NCBI GenBank assembly: GCA_947440715.1
Contig: CANETI010000059.1
Span: forward strand, 1-10,052
Direction of reading: 5' to 3'
Length of the DNA stretch: 10,052 nt
From: Planctomycetota bacterium
Lineage (GTDB): Bacteria; Planctomycetota; UBA11346
Below, one piece after another: positions 1-6,541 of the stretch (its first letter is position 1; each line of letters starts with the position of its first letter). The position numbers and the translations under genes are program-made. The notes under the pieces were generated by a model, which saw only the letters and a program-made list of their open reading frames with translations, was not told the origin of the DNA and ran no database searches.

Positions 1-18
1 ATCAGTAGTCTGCGCTGC

Positions 19-1833
19 ATGGCTACTCCCCCACGCCCAAGTTCCCGCACTCGTCCAATCGCTCCTCGCTCGGGCAATGCTGAGCTAGCCGCACCTGCAG
101 CTCGCGCGTCAGCACGCAGCGCAGCAGCTCCGCGAACGGCCAATGCTCATGCAGAAGCACCCGCAACCCGCGCATCTGCACGCAACGCACCGGTCAAAAG
201 CGGACCAAGCAAGGGTTTTTACGCTCTGATTGCGATCGGCATCTTAATACTCGGAAGCGTGTTTACGATTAACCCAATTCGTCGCAACATGGCGCTCAGT
301 ACACTCGACAGTTTTAAAAATGATGGCGACAATCCTGCCGCCATTACCGCTGCGGATTCTTATTTAGCACTAGTCGGTGATTACCCCAACGTCATTGCAT
401 CAACTATCCGCCAAGACGTTGGCCCAGTTACGGCACAAATACATTTAGCGAAAAGACTAAAATTATTTTCTGTGCTCATGATTATTGCCGAACGCCCACT
501 CAAAACCGATAGCAGTGCTGGTATTAGCGAAGCTGATCGCATCTCCGCACTTAATACTGGCGCCGCAATTTACGACAGTGAAAAAAATGCCGATGATTTA
601 TTGCCCGATGATATTAAAAAATGGGCTCAGAATAGCGGCCAATCACGGGAGATTGCCCAAGCTGCCATACAAGTATTAGTTGCCGCTAAACCAAAATATG
701 TCTCGCAACTACTTTCTGATATTGCCAATAATCCCGCGAGCGATCCCGTGTTGGCAAACGTCGCCATCGATGGTCTCGCGGCGTTGGCTCAATCTAGCAA
801 TTTAGGGCTTCTTATCGGTTTACTGGGAGGACCAACCAGTGATTTAGCCGTGAGCAATAAACCGTTAACTGAACGGATTATTAATTTATGCAACGGCGAT
901 CATATGGGACCATTAACCGCGCTCTTAGATCACAAAAACGAAACCGTGCGAGCACTTGCTCTCGAAGCACTTGGCGGCCCCTTGATGCGCCTGGGGGATA
1001 GCCCAGAACATGTCCAATTACGCAGTGATCTGGCGAAACGAATTAATCCAAAACTCGTCACCACGACGACGCCCATAGAACTTGCCGCTTCATTAAAAAC
1101 GGTTCGCGGATTACGCTTACTTGACTGTGCTGATGCCGTCCTGGCACTCGTGCCAACGTATGGTGAATTAAAATTACCCCAGATAGATAATGAGGTGATG
1201 TCGGATATATTAGGGCGAGCTTTAATTCCAACGATTCCACTCCCTGAGATGCCCAAAGATGGCGCTAAACCAACTGCGCAGGATGAAATTGCCTTACGCC
1301 TTCGTGCCCAAGGTGACGCATTAATTGTTAAGCTGACTAATGGCTTAAGTAATGCAGACACGCGCATCGTGTGTGCTAAATCACTGGGCCTCATTCGCGA
1401 TAAAACTTACCTATCGCTCCGCACATCGATTGATCGCTTAGCTGAGCATGGCGACGATGCCGTATGTATGGATGCCCTGCATACCATCGTGGATAAAAGC
1501 TATGGTCGCGACGACGTCGTTAAACGCTGCGAACGTTCAGTAGCGAAATGGAAAAAGTACCTTGATGAAGATCGCCCGCATTTTGAACGGGTAAAAAACA
1601 TCCTGGAATGGATGCGCGAAAATGGGAAATATCAGATTGTCTCTGATGGCAAAGCACGCTTAGGGACGAGCAAAGATTATTTGCAAGCTGCCCAAGCTGA
1701 ACTCGACGCGTGGTTAAGTGATCCCAAATTTCTGCCGCCACTGGGCCTGACGCGCAACCGCATTGATGGGCTTAATCAGGATGTAAAAATGCTTGGTATG
1801 AATGTGCGCAAAGCTTGGTCAGGGGCACTGTAA
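19..1833 (+). CDS. Membrane-anchored HEAT-like helical-repeat protein, function unknown
   Basis: I do not recognise a named family. The 604-residue product has three parts. Residues 1-66 are rich in Ala, Pro, Arg and Ser and probably disordered, with a 22-residue tandem duplication at 15-36 and 37-58. Residues 67-84 form one hydrophobic helix (FYALIAIGILILGSVFTI), a likely membrane anchor. The rest is almost all helical, with HEAT-like units such as the one near residues 299-320 (DHKNETVRALALEALGG) and others near 443-460 and 477-493. Such repeats usually form protein-binding scaffolds. No catalytic motif is visible. The tail of about 520 residues follows a basic N-terminus, so its side of the membrane is uncertain. 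ATG at 19 is the first start in view, but the frame is open to the window edge and only 18 bases lie upstream with no clear ribosome site, so the true start could lie further left. The stop codon lies inside the hairpin at 1831-1867. Confidence 0.85.
   Translation: MATPPRPSSRTRPIAPRSGNAELAAPAARASARSAAAPRTANAHAEAPATRASARNAPVKSGPSKGFYALIAIGILILGSVFTINPIRRNMALSTLDSFKNDGDNPAAITAADSYLALVGDYPNVIASTIRQDVGPVTAQIHLAKRLKLFSVLMIIAERPLKTDSSAGISEADRISALNTGAAIYDSEKNADDLLPDDIKKWAQNSGQSREIAQAAIQVLVAAKPKYVSQLLSDIANNPASDPVLANVAIDGLAALAQSSNLGLLIGLLGGPTSDLAVSNKPLTERIINLCNGDHMGPLTALLDHKNETVRALALEALGGPLMRLGDSPEHVQLRSDLAKRINPKLVTTTTPIELAASLKTVRGLRLLDCADAVLALVPTYGELKLPQIDNEVMSDILGRALIPTIPLPEMPKDGAKPTAQDEIALRLRAQGDALIVKLTNGLSNADTRIVCAKSLGLIRDKTYLSLRTSIDRLAEHGDDAVCMDALHTIVDKSYGRDDVVKRCERSVAKWKKYLDEDRPHFERVKNILEWMRENGKYQIVSDGKARLGTSKDYLQAAQAELDAWLSDPKFLPPLGLTRNRIDGLNQDVKMLGMNVRKAWSGAL
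61..192 (+). repeat. 66-bp tandem duplication inside the coding region
   Basis: Bases 61-126 and 127-192 are two diverged head-to-tail copies, in frame. They encode 22-residue units beginning APRSGNAELA and APRTANAHAE and both continuing with an RASAR motif (residues 29-33 and 51-55). They extend the disordered N-terminal tail without disturbing the frame. Roughly three quarters of the bases agree by eye. Confidence 0.75.
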
Positions 1834-1867
1834 CGATATTCCGGAGTATTGCTCCGGAATATCGTTA
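1831..1867. terminator. Perfect 16-bp hairpin between convergent genes
   Basis: Arms 1831-1846 and 1852-1867 are exact reverse complements (TAACGATATTCCGGAG), with a five-base loop TATTG. The left arm contains the stop codon of the plus-strand gene, and the hairpin lies 14 bases beyond the stop of the minus-strand anti-sigma gene. It is therefore placed to act on transcripts from both sides. Neither side has a real T run, so it may block read-through or protect 3' ends rather than act as a classic intrinsic terminator. Confidence 0.7.
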
Positions 1868-1881
1868 GAAGAAATTTACGC

Positions 1882-2418
1882 TTAACGTCTGAGCTTGACT
1901 GGTAACGTGGATTCGCGCACTGGTGCGGCTTGGCCATCAATGGAACGCGGGTCAACCACCGTAATATTGTCGCCATCAATCACGACATAAACTGAATGGC
2001 CCTCGTCCGTCACCACGGGAATGACTTGTGTGTGGACTTGATTATCCCGCGCCCGCGCGGTTTGCATGTTTTGTAACCATGTCCATAAACCAATAGCCGC
2101 CGCAAGGCTTGCTGCCATGGCAACTGGCCAGGGAATACGACGATAATGTCCTTGTTGAAATGACCATGATTTACGACGATTTCCGGTGGCTTGAATCGGC
2201 GTGCTTGTTTGTTCTATAGCAACATGAATGAGGTCGTGAGCCGTTAGGGCTTCTTGGCAATCAACACAGCGCGCTAAATGAGCAAATAAAGCTGGATCAC
2301 TGGCGTCATCAATCACACCATCAGCAACCAGCGGCAACAACGCTTCGACATCATCACAAGCGAGCACCACCGATGCGGGTGAAGACGAAGACGAAACTGA
2401 CATTTGCGCTGGGTTCAT
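1882..2418 (-). CDS. Anti-sigma factor, ZAS-type zinc finger with one membrane helix
   Basis: This 178-residue protein is probably the membrane-bound inhibitor of the ECF sigma factor encoded just upstream. Residues 47-54 (HLARCVDC) fit the H-x3-C-x2-C core of the zinc-associated anti-sigma (ZAS) domain: H47, C51, C54. One hydrophobic helix lies at about 97-115 (WPVAMAASLAAAIGLWTWL), followed by about 60 residues expected on the far side of the membrane. A serine tract (residues 9-13) precedes the finger. Its ATG overlaps the TGA of the sigma gene in an ATGA junction, the usual sign of translational coupling, with a GGTG just upstream. M6 is a possible alternative start. ZAS proteins bind their sigma factor through the cytoplasmic domain and release it on an envelope signal. 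The signal here is unknown, and the C-terminal domain matches nothing I recognise. Confidence 0.82.
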   Translation of the reverse strand: MNPAQMSVSSSSSPASVVLACDDVEALLPLVADGVIDDASDPALFAHLARCVDCQEALTAHDLIHVAIEQTSTPIQATGNRRKSWSFQQGHYRRIPWPVAMAASLAAAIGLWTWLQNMQTARARDNQVHTQVIPVVTDEGHSVYVVIDGDNITVVDPRSIDGQAAPVRESTLPVKLRR

Positions 2419-3065
2419 AAATCACCACGCATAATATTTTCGAGTTGATCTTTGAGCGCCGCGCGACCGCGACATAAGCGCACTTCCACCGCCTGGCGGC
2501 TAATGTGGAGACGTTCAGCAATGGCTTCGTGATCTAAGCCTTCATCAATGCGTAATTGCAATGCTTCACGTTGAGTTTCTGGCAATTCATTCAGCGCTCG
2601 ACGCACGGCCGTCAATCGTTCGCGCGATAAAAATAAATCGGTGGGATTACGTCCCATATCACCCGTCGCTGAATGATCGCCCAAAACATCATGCGAAACC
2701 CCACGGCGACGATCTTCACGACGTAAAAAATCCAAGCTGGCATTGCGCGCCAATTGAAACAGCCAACCGCGCAACGCTGCCGGATCACGAACCGTGTCGA
2801 TGCGGCGAACCACTTTCAGACTGACTTCTTGATACACATCATCCACGGACGAGGCGTCGCGCACGTAACGCTGAATCGTGCGACGCAGTGCTCCCTCTTC
2901 ACGGGCCAAAAGCGCCATGGGGTCGGCTTGGTCGTAGACCTCGGTTATGGCAACGGAAGCAATGGTCGTAGTAAGCGGTGGCATCGTAGGTGGGGACGAC
3001 GACGACGGGGATAACCTTACGTGGTCTTTCCCAGATGCTTGCACATGGTCAGAGGCATTGCTCAC
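2415..3065 (-). CDS. ECF-type RNA polymerase sigma factor (sigma-70 family)
   Basis: The 216-residue product has the two domains of an extracytoplasmic-function sigma factor. Region 2 spans about 50-116, with the core-binding and -10-recognition signature around 75-116 (DDVYQEV, LRGWLFQLARN, DFLRR). Region 4 spans about 158-208, with the LPETQREAL motif and the helix-turn-helix IAERLHISRQAVEVRLCRGR that reads the -35 element. Residues 1-49 are an extra Ser/Pro/Thr-rich extension, including four serines at 21-24, not typical of minimal ECF factors. The start is GTG at 3065, the first possible start after an in-frame stop, with a poor ribosome site. M28 (ATG at 2984) or M50 would remove most of the extension and cannot be excluded. 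The gene lies 26 bp after the parvulin gene and overlaps the anti-sigma gene, so the three are probably one transcript, perhaps autoregulated. Confidence 0.93.
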   Translation of the reverse strand: MSNASDHVQASGKDHVRLSPSSSSPPTMPPLTTTIASVAITEVYDQADPMALLAREEGALRRTIQRYVRDASSVDDVYQEVSLKVVRRIDTVRDPAALRGWLFQLARNASLDFLRREDRRRGVSHDVLGDHSATGDMGRNPTDLFLSRERLTAVRRALNELPETQREALQLRIDEGLDHEAIAERLHISRQAVEVRLCRGRAALKDQLENIMRGDL

Positions 3066-3091
3066 AGGCGGTTGTCCAAACGGCGGTTAAC

Positions 3092-4402
3092 TTACTGCTC
3101 AAACAAGACCGACAATGAAATGATATCACGAATTGAAGCCTTATCACGTAACATGCCAACGGCAGCGAATCGCACTGCGCTCACCTGATCGCGACGCAGG
3201 CTGCTCTCGATTTCAGCAACCACTTCGGCAAATGCTCTACTATGAGCTCCCACACGTTCGCTAACGAACAATAAGTAGGCGTTGTTATCGATATTCAAAA
3301 CGGGAGAGACCTCACCAACCTTGGCGGTTTCAAAAACCAGGCCGTCAAATGCGGGCTGATAGGTTCCTGATTCAACCCACCCCATATCCCCGCCATCAAC
3401 CGCATTAGGGCCCTGGCTAAATTGTTTAGCGATCGCCTTAAAGGCTTCGACGTCTTTGCCCACTAACTTTGTCCGTAATTCTTCAAGCGCAGCGTCAGTC
3501 ATCGCCGCATCACGTAACAACTTCGCCTGTTCTTCTATTTTTGCCGCCTGTTGAGCGAGATCCAATGATACCGCGTCTAATTCTGTTCGTGATGCTTGCA
3601 GTGCGATTTCTTGAACCGCCTGAGCTAATAAGCGTTCTTGTTCATCTGCTGAGGCAATCGTGTAAGCCTCAATTCGACTTTCGCTCGCATGACGAATTGC
3701 CGGATCAAGAACATCTTGTGCGCGTCTAAACATTGCTGTGCGCATTTGTTTAATTTCTTGACGTTCAGCTAAGCTACTCGGGCGCAAGATAATTTGTTGT
3801 ACTTTCGCACGTGCCGGACGACTAAAGTCAGCCTGACGGGCTTTATAAGTACTTTCCATATATTCGGGTGCGATATGCGGCACGCGACTTTCAAAATAAC
3901 CCATAACTAAATCAATAATTTGTTGCCGTATGATATATTTGCGTTCTTCCGCCTGTTCACGAAGCGAATTACCACGACCGGAAGCACGCGACCGCTCCAT
4001 TACCATTTGTGAAATACGCTCATGATCAACTAAACGAAACCCACGCTGTTCAGACAATGCATAACCATATTGAATTAATAATTCTTCTTCAGTTAATTCG
4101 ACCAATGATTCTTGAGCAAAAGAAATGACCTCGGTACGTGTGGTCGGACGTGGACGACCACGACGCTCATAATCGGACATGCGCATGGCATTACGACGCA
4201 TGACATCACCTAGTGAAATCACTGAATCATTGACATAACGCAACGTCAAATCAGCAGTGCGCGTATCATTTTCGCCAGCGAAAATCGACATCCCACTCAA
4301 GGCCATCATTACATAACACACCAACCATGACGCACGGTTTTTCCCGAACCTCATGCTTACTGGTTTGCGTTTAATCCCATCACTTGTCTTCACCGTTGTC
4401 AT
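3092..4402 (-). CDS. Exported parvulin-type peptidyl-prolyl cis-trans isomerase (SurA/PrsA-like)
   Basis: Probably a periplasmic foldase that isomerises X-Pro bonds in exported or outer-membrane proteins. Counting from ATG at 4402 (436 aa), residues 17-42 are a signal peptide: basic MRFGKNR, hydrophobic core, cleavage likely after A42 (SIFA/GEND). Residues 49-190 form a helical SurA/PrsA-like chaperone region. The parvulin (rotamase) domain starts with the strand KVQQIIL (200-206), resumes at FKAIAKQFS (321-329), and continues with GGDMGW (337-342), AFDGLVF (351-357) and GEVSPV (363-368). About 110 helical, Gln/Ala/Glu-rich residues sit between the first strand and the rest, where typical parvulins have about 20. 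A TTG at 4408 would add two residues; ATG at 4402 is preferred, with AGG nine bases upstream. M19 of the longer form (ATG at 4354) is another possible start. First gene of the operon with the sigma and anti-sigma genes. Confidence 0.9.
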   Translation of the reverse strand: MTTVKTSDGIKRKPVSMRFGKNRASWLVCYVMMALSGMSIFAGENDTRTADLTLRYVNDSVISLGDVMRRNAMRMSDYERRGRPRPTTRTEVISFAQESLVELTEEELLIQYGYALSEQRGFRLVDHERISQMVMERSRASGRGNSLREQAEERKYIIRQQIIDLVMGYFESRVPHIAPEYMESTYKARQADFSRPARAKVQQIILRPSSLAERQEIKQMRTAMFRRAQDVLDPAIRHASESRIEAYTIASADEQERLLAQAVQEIALQASRTELDAVSLDLAQQAAKIEEQAKLLRDAAMTDAALEELRTKLVGKDVEAFKAIAKQFSQGPNAVDGGDMGWVESGTYQPAFDGLVFETAKVGEVSPVLNIDNNAYLLFVSERVGAHSRAFAEVVAEIESSLRRDQVSAVRFAAVGMLRDKASIRDIISLSVLFEQ

Positions 4403-4440
4403 GGACAAGAGCCTAGACCGACTTCAAGTAAACCAAGGAG

Positions 4441-4463
4441 CAGGTTGGGCACGCTTCAACCTG
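4441..4463. promoter_or_regulatory. Inverted repeat in the leader of the parvulin operon
   Basis: CAGGTTG (4441-4447) and CAACCTG (4457-4463) are perfect 7-base arms separated by nine bases. The site lies 39-61 bases upstream of the parvulin ATG, where an operator or a leader hairpin would act. I could not assign convincing -35 and -10 boxes nearby, so regulator and mode are unknown. Confidence 0.35.
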
Positions 4464-4514
4464 ACTAATCAACGATACCTTGCCAATTTAGCCATCTTCG
4501 CCACCACAAACGCA

Positions 4515-4543
4515 CAAACCCCCGCCATGAGGGCGAGGGTTTG
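4515..4543 (-). terminator. Hairpin downstream of the OmpA-like lipoprotein gene
   Basis: Arms 4515-4526 and 4532-4543 pair over 12 positions around a five-base loop. On the minus-strand transcript all 12 pair, one as a G-U wobble; on the plus strand that position is a C-A mismatch. This favours a minus-strand role. It lies about 48 bases after the stop of the lipoprotein gene. The following sequence (TGCGTTTGTGG) is only mildly T-rich, so termination strength is uncertain. Confidence 0.55.
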
Positions 4544-4590
4544 CCATGATACGACTACTAAAGCCGACTGCTAAAGCCAACTAAACCGAC

Positions 4591-5238
4591 TTACTCCGTC
4601 AGGTAAATTTCCACGCGACGATTGGCGGCTTTATCCGCACCACGTGGCGCATGTTCACCGCGGAACTGGCCTTGAATGCGTGTCGAATTTACACCCGCAG
4701 CTTGCAAGGCGCGCACGACTGAAGCGGCGCGTGCACCTGATAAACCCCAATTGTCCGTGAATTTTTCTTTCGTCGAAGCGCGCGCCACCGGCGTGTCGTC
4801 GGTGTGTCCCTCAACCACAACGCGCGATGAAGCATTATCACTGCTATTCAAGCGTGCTGCAATTTTAGCGACAGCGGATTTACCTTCGTCGTTGAGCTGA
4901 TCACTACCTTTAGCAAAGGCGAAATCTTCAGCCAATGCCAAGCCGCCAGATTCGGTTTTGGTGGTTCCAGGAATTTCTTCGCCATCAAGTATTTTTTGAA
5001 ATTGTTTGCCCACCGTTGGCGATTGACCCTTCTTCGATAATTCATCACGCGCGCTTTGTAATTGCGCCGAGAGCGACGAATTTTTTGTCGTCAAACGATC
5101 AACCTCACCAGTCAGCCGTTGATTTTCCGAGCGTAATTCATCGTTTTCGAGCTGGTTAACACCAAGTCGCGTACGACAACCGCTCATAGCGACAAGCGCG
5201 AGCAAAGGGACAAGCAGGGCAGTGCGGGCGACGTTCAT
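4591..5238 (-). CDS. OmpA/MotB-like peptidoglycan-binding lipoprotein
   Basis: Probably an outer-membrane or periplasmic lipoprotein tying the envelope to peptidoglycan, like Pal or YiaD. Residues 1-20 are a signal peptide ending in a lipobox-like AMSGC, with C21 as the lipidation site. Residues 28-67 form a coiled coil of heptads (LENDELRSENQRLTGEVDRL). The OmpA C-terminal domain fills about 98-215, with GHTDDTPVA (144-152), NWGLSGARAASVVRAL (163-178) and the closing NRRVEIYL (206-213). The Asp in GHTDD and the Arg of NRRVE match the family's diaminopimelate-binding positions. The TDDTPV form and NWxLSxxRA are closest to MotB-type domains, but there is no N-terminal MotB transmembrane helix and no MotA partner here. 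I chose ATG at 5238 because GGGAG sits seven bases upstream and the signal peptide starts there; the frame runs open to 5340 but that extension looks non-coding. Probably its own transcript. Confidence 0.9.
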   Translation of the reverse strand: MNVARTALLVPLLALVAMSGCRTRLGVNQLENDELRSENQRLTGEVDRLTTKNSSLSAQLQSARDELSKKGQSPTVGKQFQKILDGEEIPGTTKTESGGLALAEDFAFAKGSDQLNDEGKSAVAKIAARLNSSDNASSRVVVEGHTDDTPVARASTKEKFTDNWGLSGARAASVVRALQAAGVNSTRIQGQFRGEHAPRGADKAANRRVEIYLTE

Positions 5239-5273
5239 GGACAGGCTCCCAAAGGAAGTGTAACTCCTGAGCT

Positions 5274-5289
5274 GAGCATGCACATGCTC
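5274..5289. promoter_or_regulatory. Inverted repeat GAGCATG-N2-CATGCTC upstream of the lipoprotein gene
   Basis: Perfect 7-base arms (5274-5280 and 5283-5289) around two bases. The site lies 36 bases upstream of the ATG at 5238 and about 22 bases downstream of a candidate -10 box. A short spacer suits a dimeric repressor operator better than an RNA hairpin. No regulator can be named. Confidence 0.35.
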
Positions 5290-5311
5290 CGGCACATCAG
5301 GAATGCGCGGT

Positions 5312-5340
5312 ACCATAGAGAGCATAGACAAGAGGCGCAA
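5312..5340 (-). promoter_or_regulatory. Candidate sigma-70-like promoter for the lipoprotein gene
   Basis: On the minus strand TTGCGC (5340-5335) and TATGGT (5317-5312) are separated by 17 bases. They match the TTGACA/TATAAT consensus at three and four of six positions. A transcript would start near 5305 with a leader of about 65 bases. Found by eye only. Confidence 0.35.
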
Positions 5341-5396
5341 GTACTGCGCGTTACGCGTCCATTAACCCAGTTAACCACTGTAAAGGTGTTAAAGAC

Positions 5397-5424
5397 AAAC
5401 GGCGCAGCCGAAGCCGCGCCGTTT
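5397..5424 (-). terminator. GC-rich hairpin with UUCG tetraloop
   Basis: Arms 5397-5408 and 5413-5424 pair over 12 positions. On the minus-strand RNA the loop is UUCG closed by C-G, a very stable tetraloop, and one position is a G-U wobble that is a mismatch on the plus strand. It lies about 90 bases beyond the stop at 5516, and the following TTTGTCTTTAAC is moderately T-rich. It is probably a second terminator separating the HTH-membrane gene from the lipoprotein gene. Confidence 0.6.
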
Positions 5425-5484
5425 ACCAAATAACCCCAGTCCAAAAAAGTCTCTAACTGACCTTCAACCTGTCTTGAGCCAAAC

Positions 5485-5510
5485 AAAAAAACGATTCGTT
5501 GGCTTGAATC
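5485..5510 (-). terminator. Intrinsic terminator with seven-T run after the HTH-membrane gene
   Basis: On the minus strand GATTC (5510-5506) pairs with GAATC (5497-5493) across an eight-base loop. Two bases later comes a run of seven T residues (plus-strand A run 5485-5491). The stem is only five base pairs, but position directly after the stop codon and the long T run fit an intrinsic terminator. Confidence 0.55.
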
Positions 5511-5515
5511 TTCGT

Positions 5516-6541
5516 TTACTGTTTTGGGAAATTCAGGTCTATTTTTTGTTCGGTAATCGAACCTTTTTCCGCGCCTAAATCCACCTTATCGTCATGAACG
5601 TCATAGGTACGTTCGCCGGATTCAGCCTTGGCTTTACGGCCTTCAGCTTGGATCTCAACGATCACATAGTCTTTAACGCGTTCGCCTGGTTTAGCTGCGC
5701 CATAGTATTCTTTTTTGCGCCATTTGGCTTGCGGATCGACGGTAGCAATATCGATGAATTCACCGGTATCGCGCGTCGCCTTAAATTTTTCGGCATCTGG
5801 TTCGACCGAGAATTTTGCGACGCTGGAAGCAAAGTTAGTCCAACCATTGTCATCCAAGCCACGCAGCACATTTCCGGCGTAGTCCTTAGTATCGGTCGGA
5901 TGCGGCATGAGAATCATGAAATAGTAAGGCAAGATGAATAATCCGGCAACCACGACAGTTAATGCCATAACCACAACCCAAGCCCAATGGGTTTTCACTT
6001 CTTCAATACCACGCGTACGCGCAGAGCGCACACTACGACGCGATGCGCTTCCAGCTGGGCCAGAATCTGCTTGTGACGTTGCGAATTCGACAGGACCAGT
6101 GGTACCACCAACTGCCGTTTCGTCGACCGCCGTCATGACGGCGGTGTTCGAATCAGTGAAACTTAAACCGGATGTTGCCCGGGTTTTGTCATAATTAAGG
6201 TCTTTGGTGTTGCCGTCATCGAAGCTGACCACTTCTAAGTCGTCACCGAAGGTGATCGATTCCGAAGCACTGCCGCTCGCGTCTTTGCGCGGTTGGATGA
6301 TGGTTTCCGAGGCATCATCAACAACTTTGCCGAGGTCGATGGACATCTCATCACTGTCACCAGTGAGCACAATCGTGCCGTCGTCATCACCTTTGATCTT
6401 CATCACGTCGTCTGCATTGAGCATGAGTTTACCAGCCACGCGTTGAGCGCGGATGGAGCCACCATTAATATAACCATTCAGGGTTGCATCATCGCAACCT
6501 AATTGATTTTTGGCTTCTTTTGCGTCAATCATGTCCGCCAT
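5516..6541 (-). CDS. Single-pass membrane protein with N-terminal MerR/excisionase-like HTH
   Basis: Unnamed family, 341 residues. Residues 4-50 (MIDAKEAKNQLGCDDATLNGYINGG, then SIRAQRVAGKLMLNADDV) have the layout of MerR/excisionase-type winged HTH domains: two short helices, a GSIRA turn, a beta wing and a final helix. Residues 51-165 are an acidic, Ser/Thr/Gly-rich linker. A basic patch (168-177, RRSVRSARTR) precedes one hydrophobic helix at about 186-211. The last 130 residues are polar with mixed charge and match nothing I know. By the positive-inside rule the HTH is cytoplasmic and the C-terminus external, so it may sense outside and bind DNA or a protein inside. The start is ATG at 6541, with GGAG about eight bases upstream and the HTH beginning at once; the frame is open to 6634 but that stretch looks like leader. 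Lone gene with terminators downstream. DNA binding is inferred; the fold could serve protein binding. Confidence 0.8.
   Translation of the reverse strand: MADMIDAKEAKNQLGCDDATLNGYINGGSIRAQRVAGKLMLNADDVMKIKGDDDGTIVLTGDSDEMSIDLGKVVDDASETIIQPRKDASGSASESITFGDDLEVVSFDDGNTKDLNYDKTRATSGLSFTDSNTAVMTAVDETAVGGTTGPVEFATSQADSGPAGSASRRSVRSARTRGIEEVKTHWAWVVVMALTVVVAGLFILPYYFMILMPHPTDTKDYAGNVLRGLDDNGWTNFASSVAKFSVEPDAEKFKATRDTGEFIDIATVDPQAKWRKKEYYGAAKPGERVKDYVIVEIQAEGRKAKAESGERTYDVHDDKVDLGAEKGSITEQKIDLNFPKQ

Noticed and set aside
930..1394. 154-codon minus-strand open frame inside the HEAT-like gene
   Set aside because: It lies wholly within a longer gene with coherent protein features and has no recognisable motif itself.
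4403..4408. TTG start for the parvulin gene
   Set aside because: It adds only two residues and the AGG upstream is too close to it. ATG at 4402 is better spaced.
4458..4486. Promoter for the parvulin operon using TTGGCA (minus strand, 4486-4481)
   Set aside because: The -35 is good, but no acceptable -10 lies 16-18 bases downstream.
5239..5340. N-terminal extension of the OmpA-like lipoprotein
   Set aside because: It would bury the lipoprotein signal peptide and overlap the candidate promoter. ATG at 5238 has a good ribosome site.
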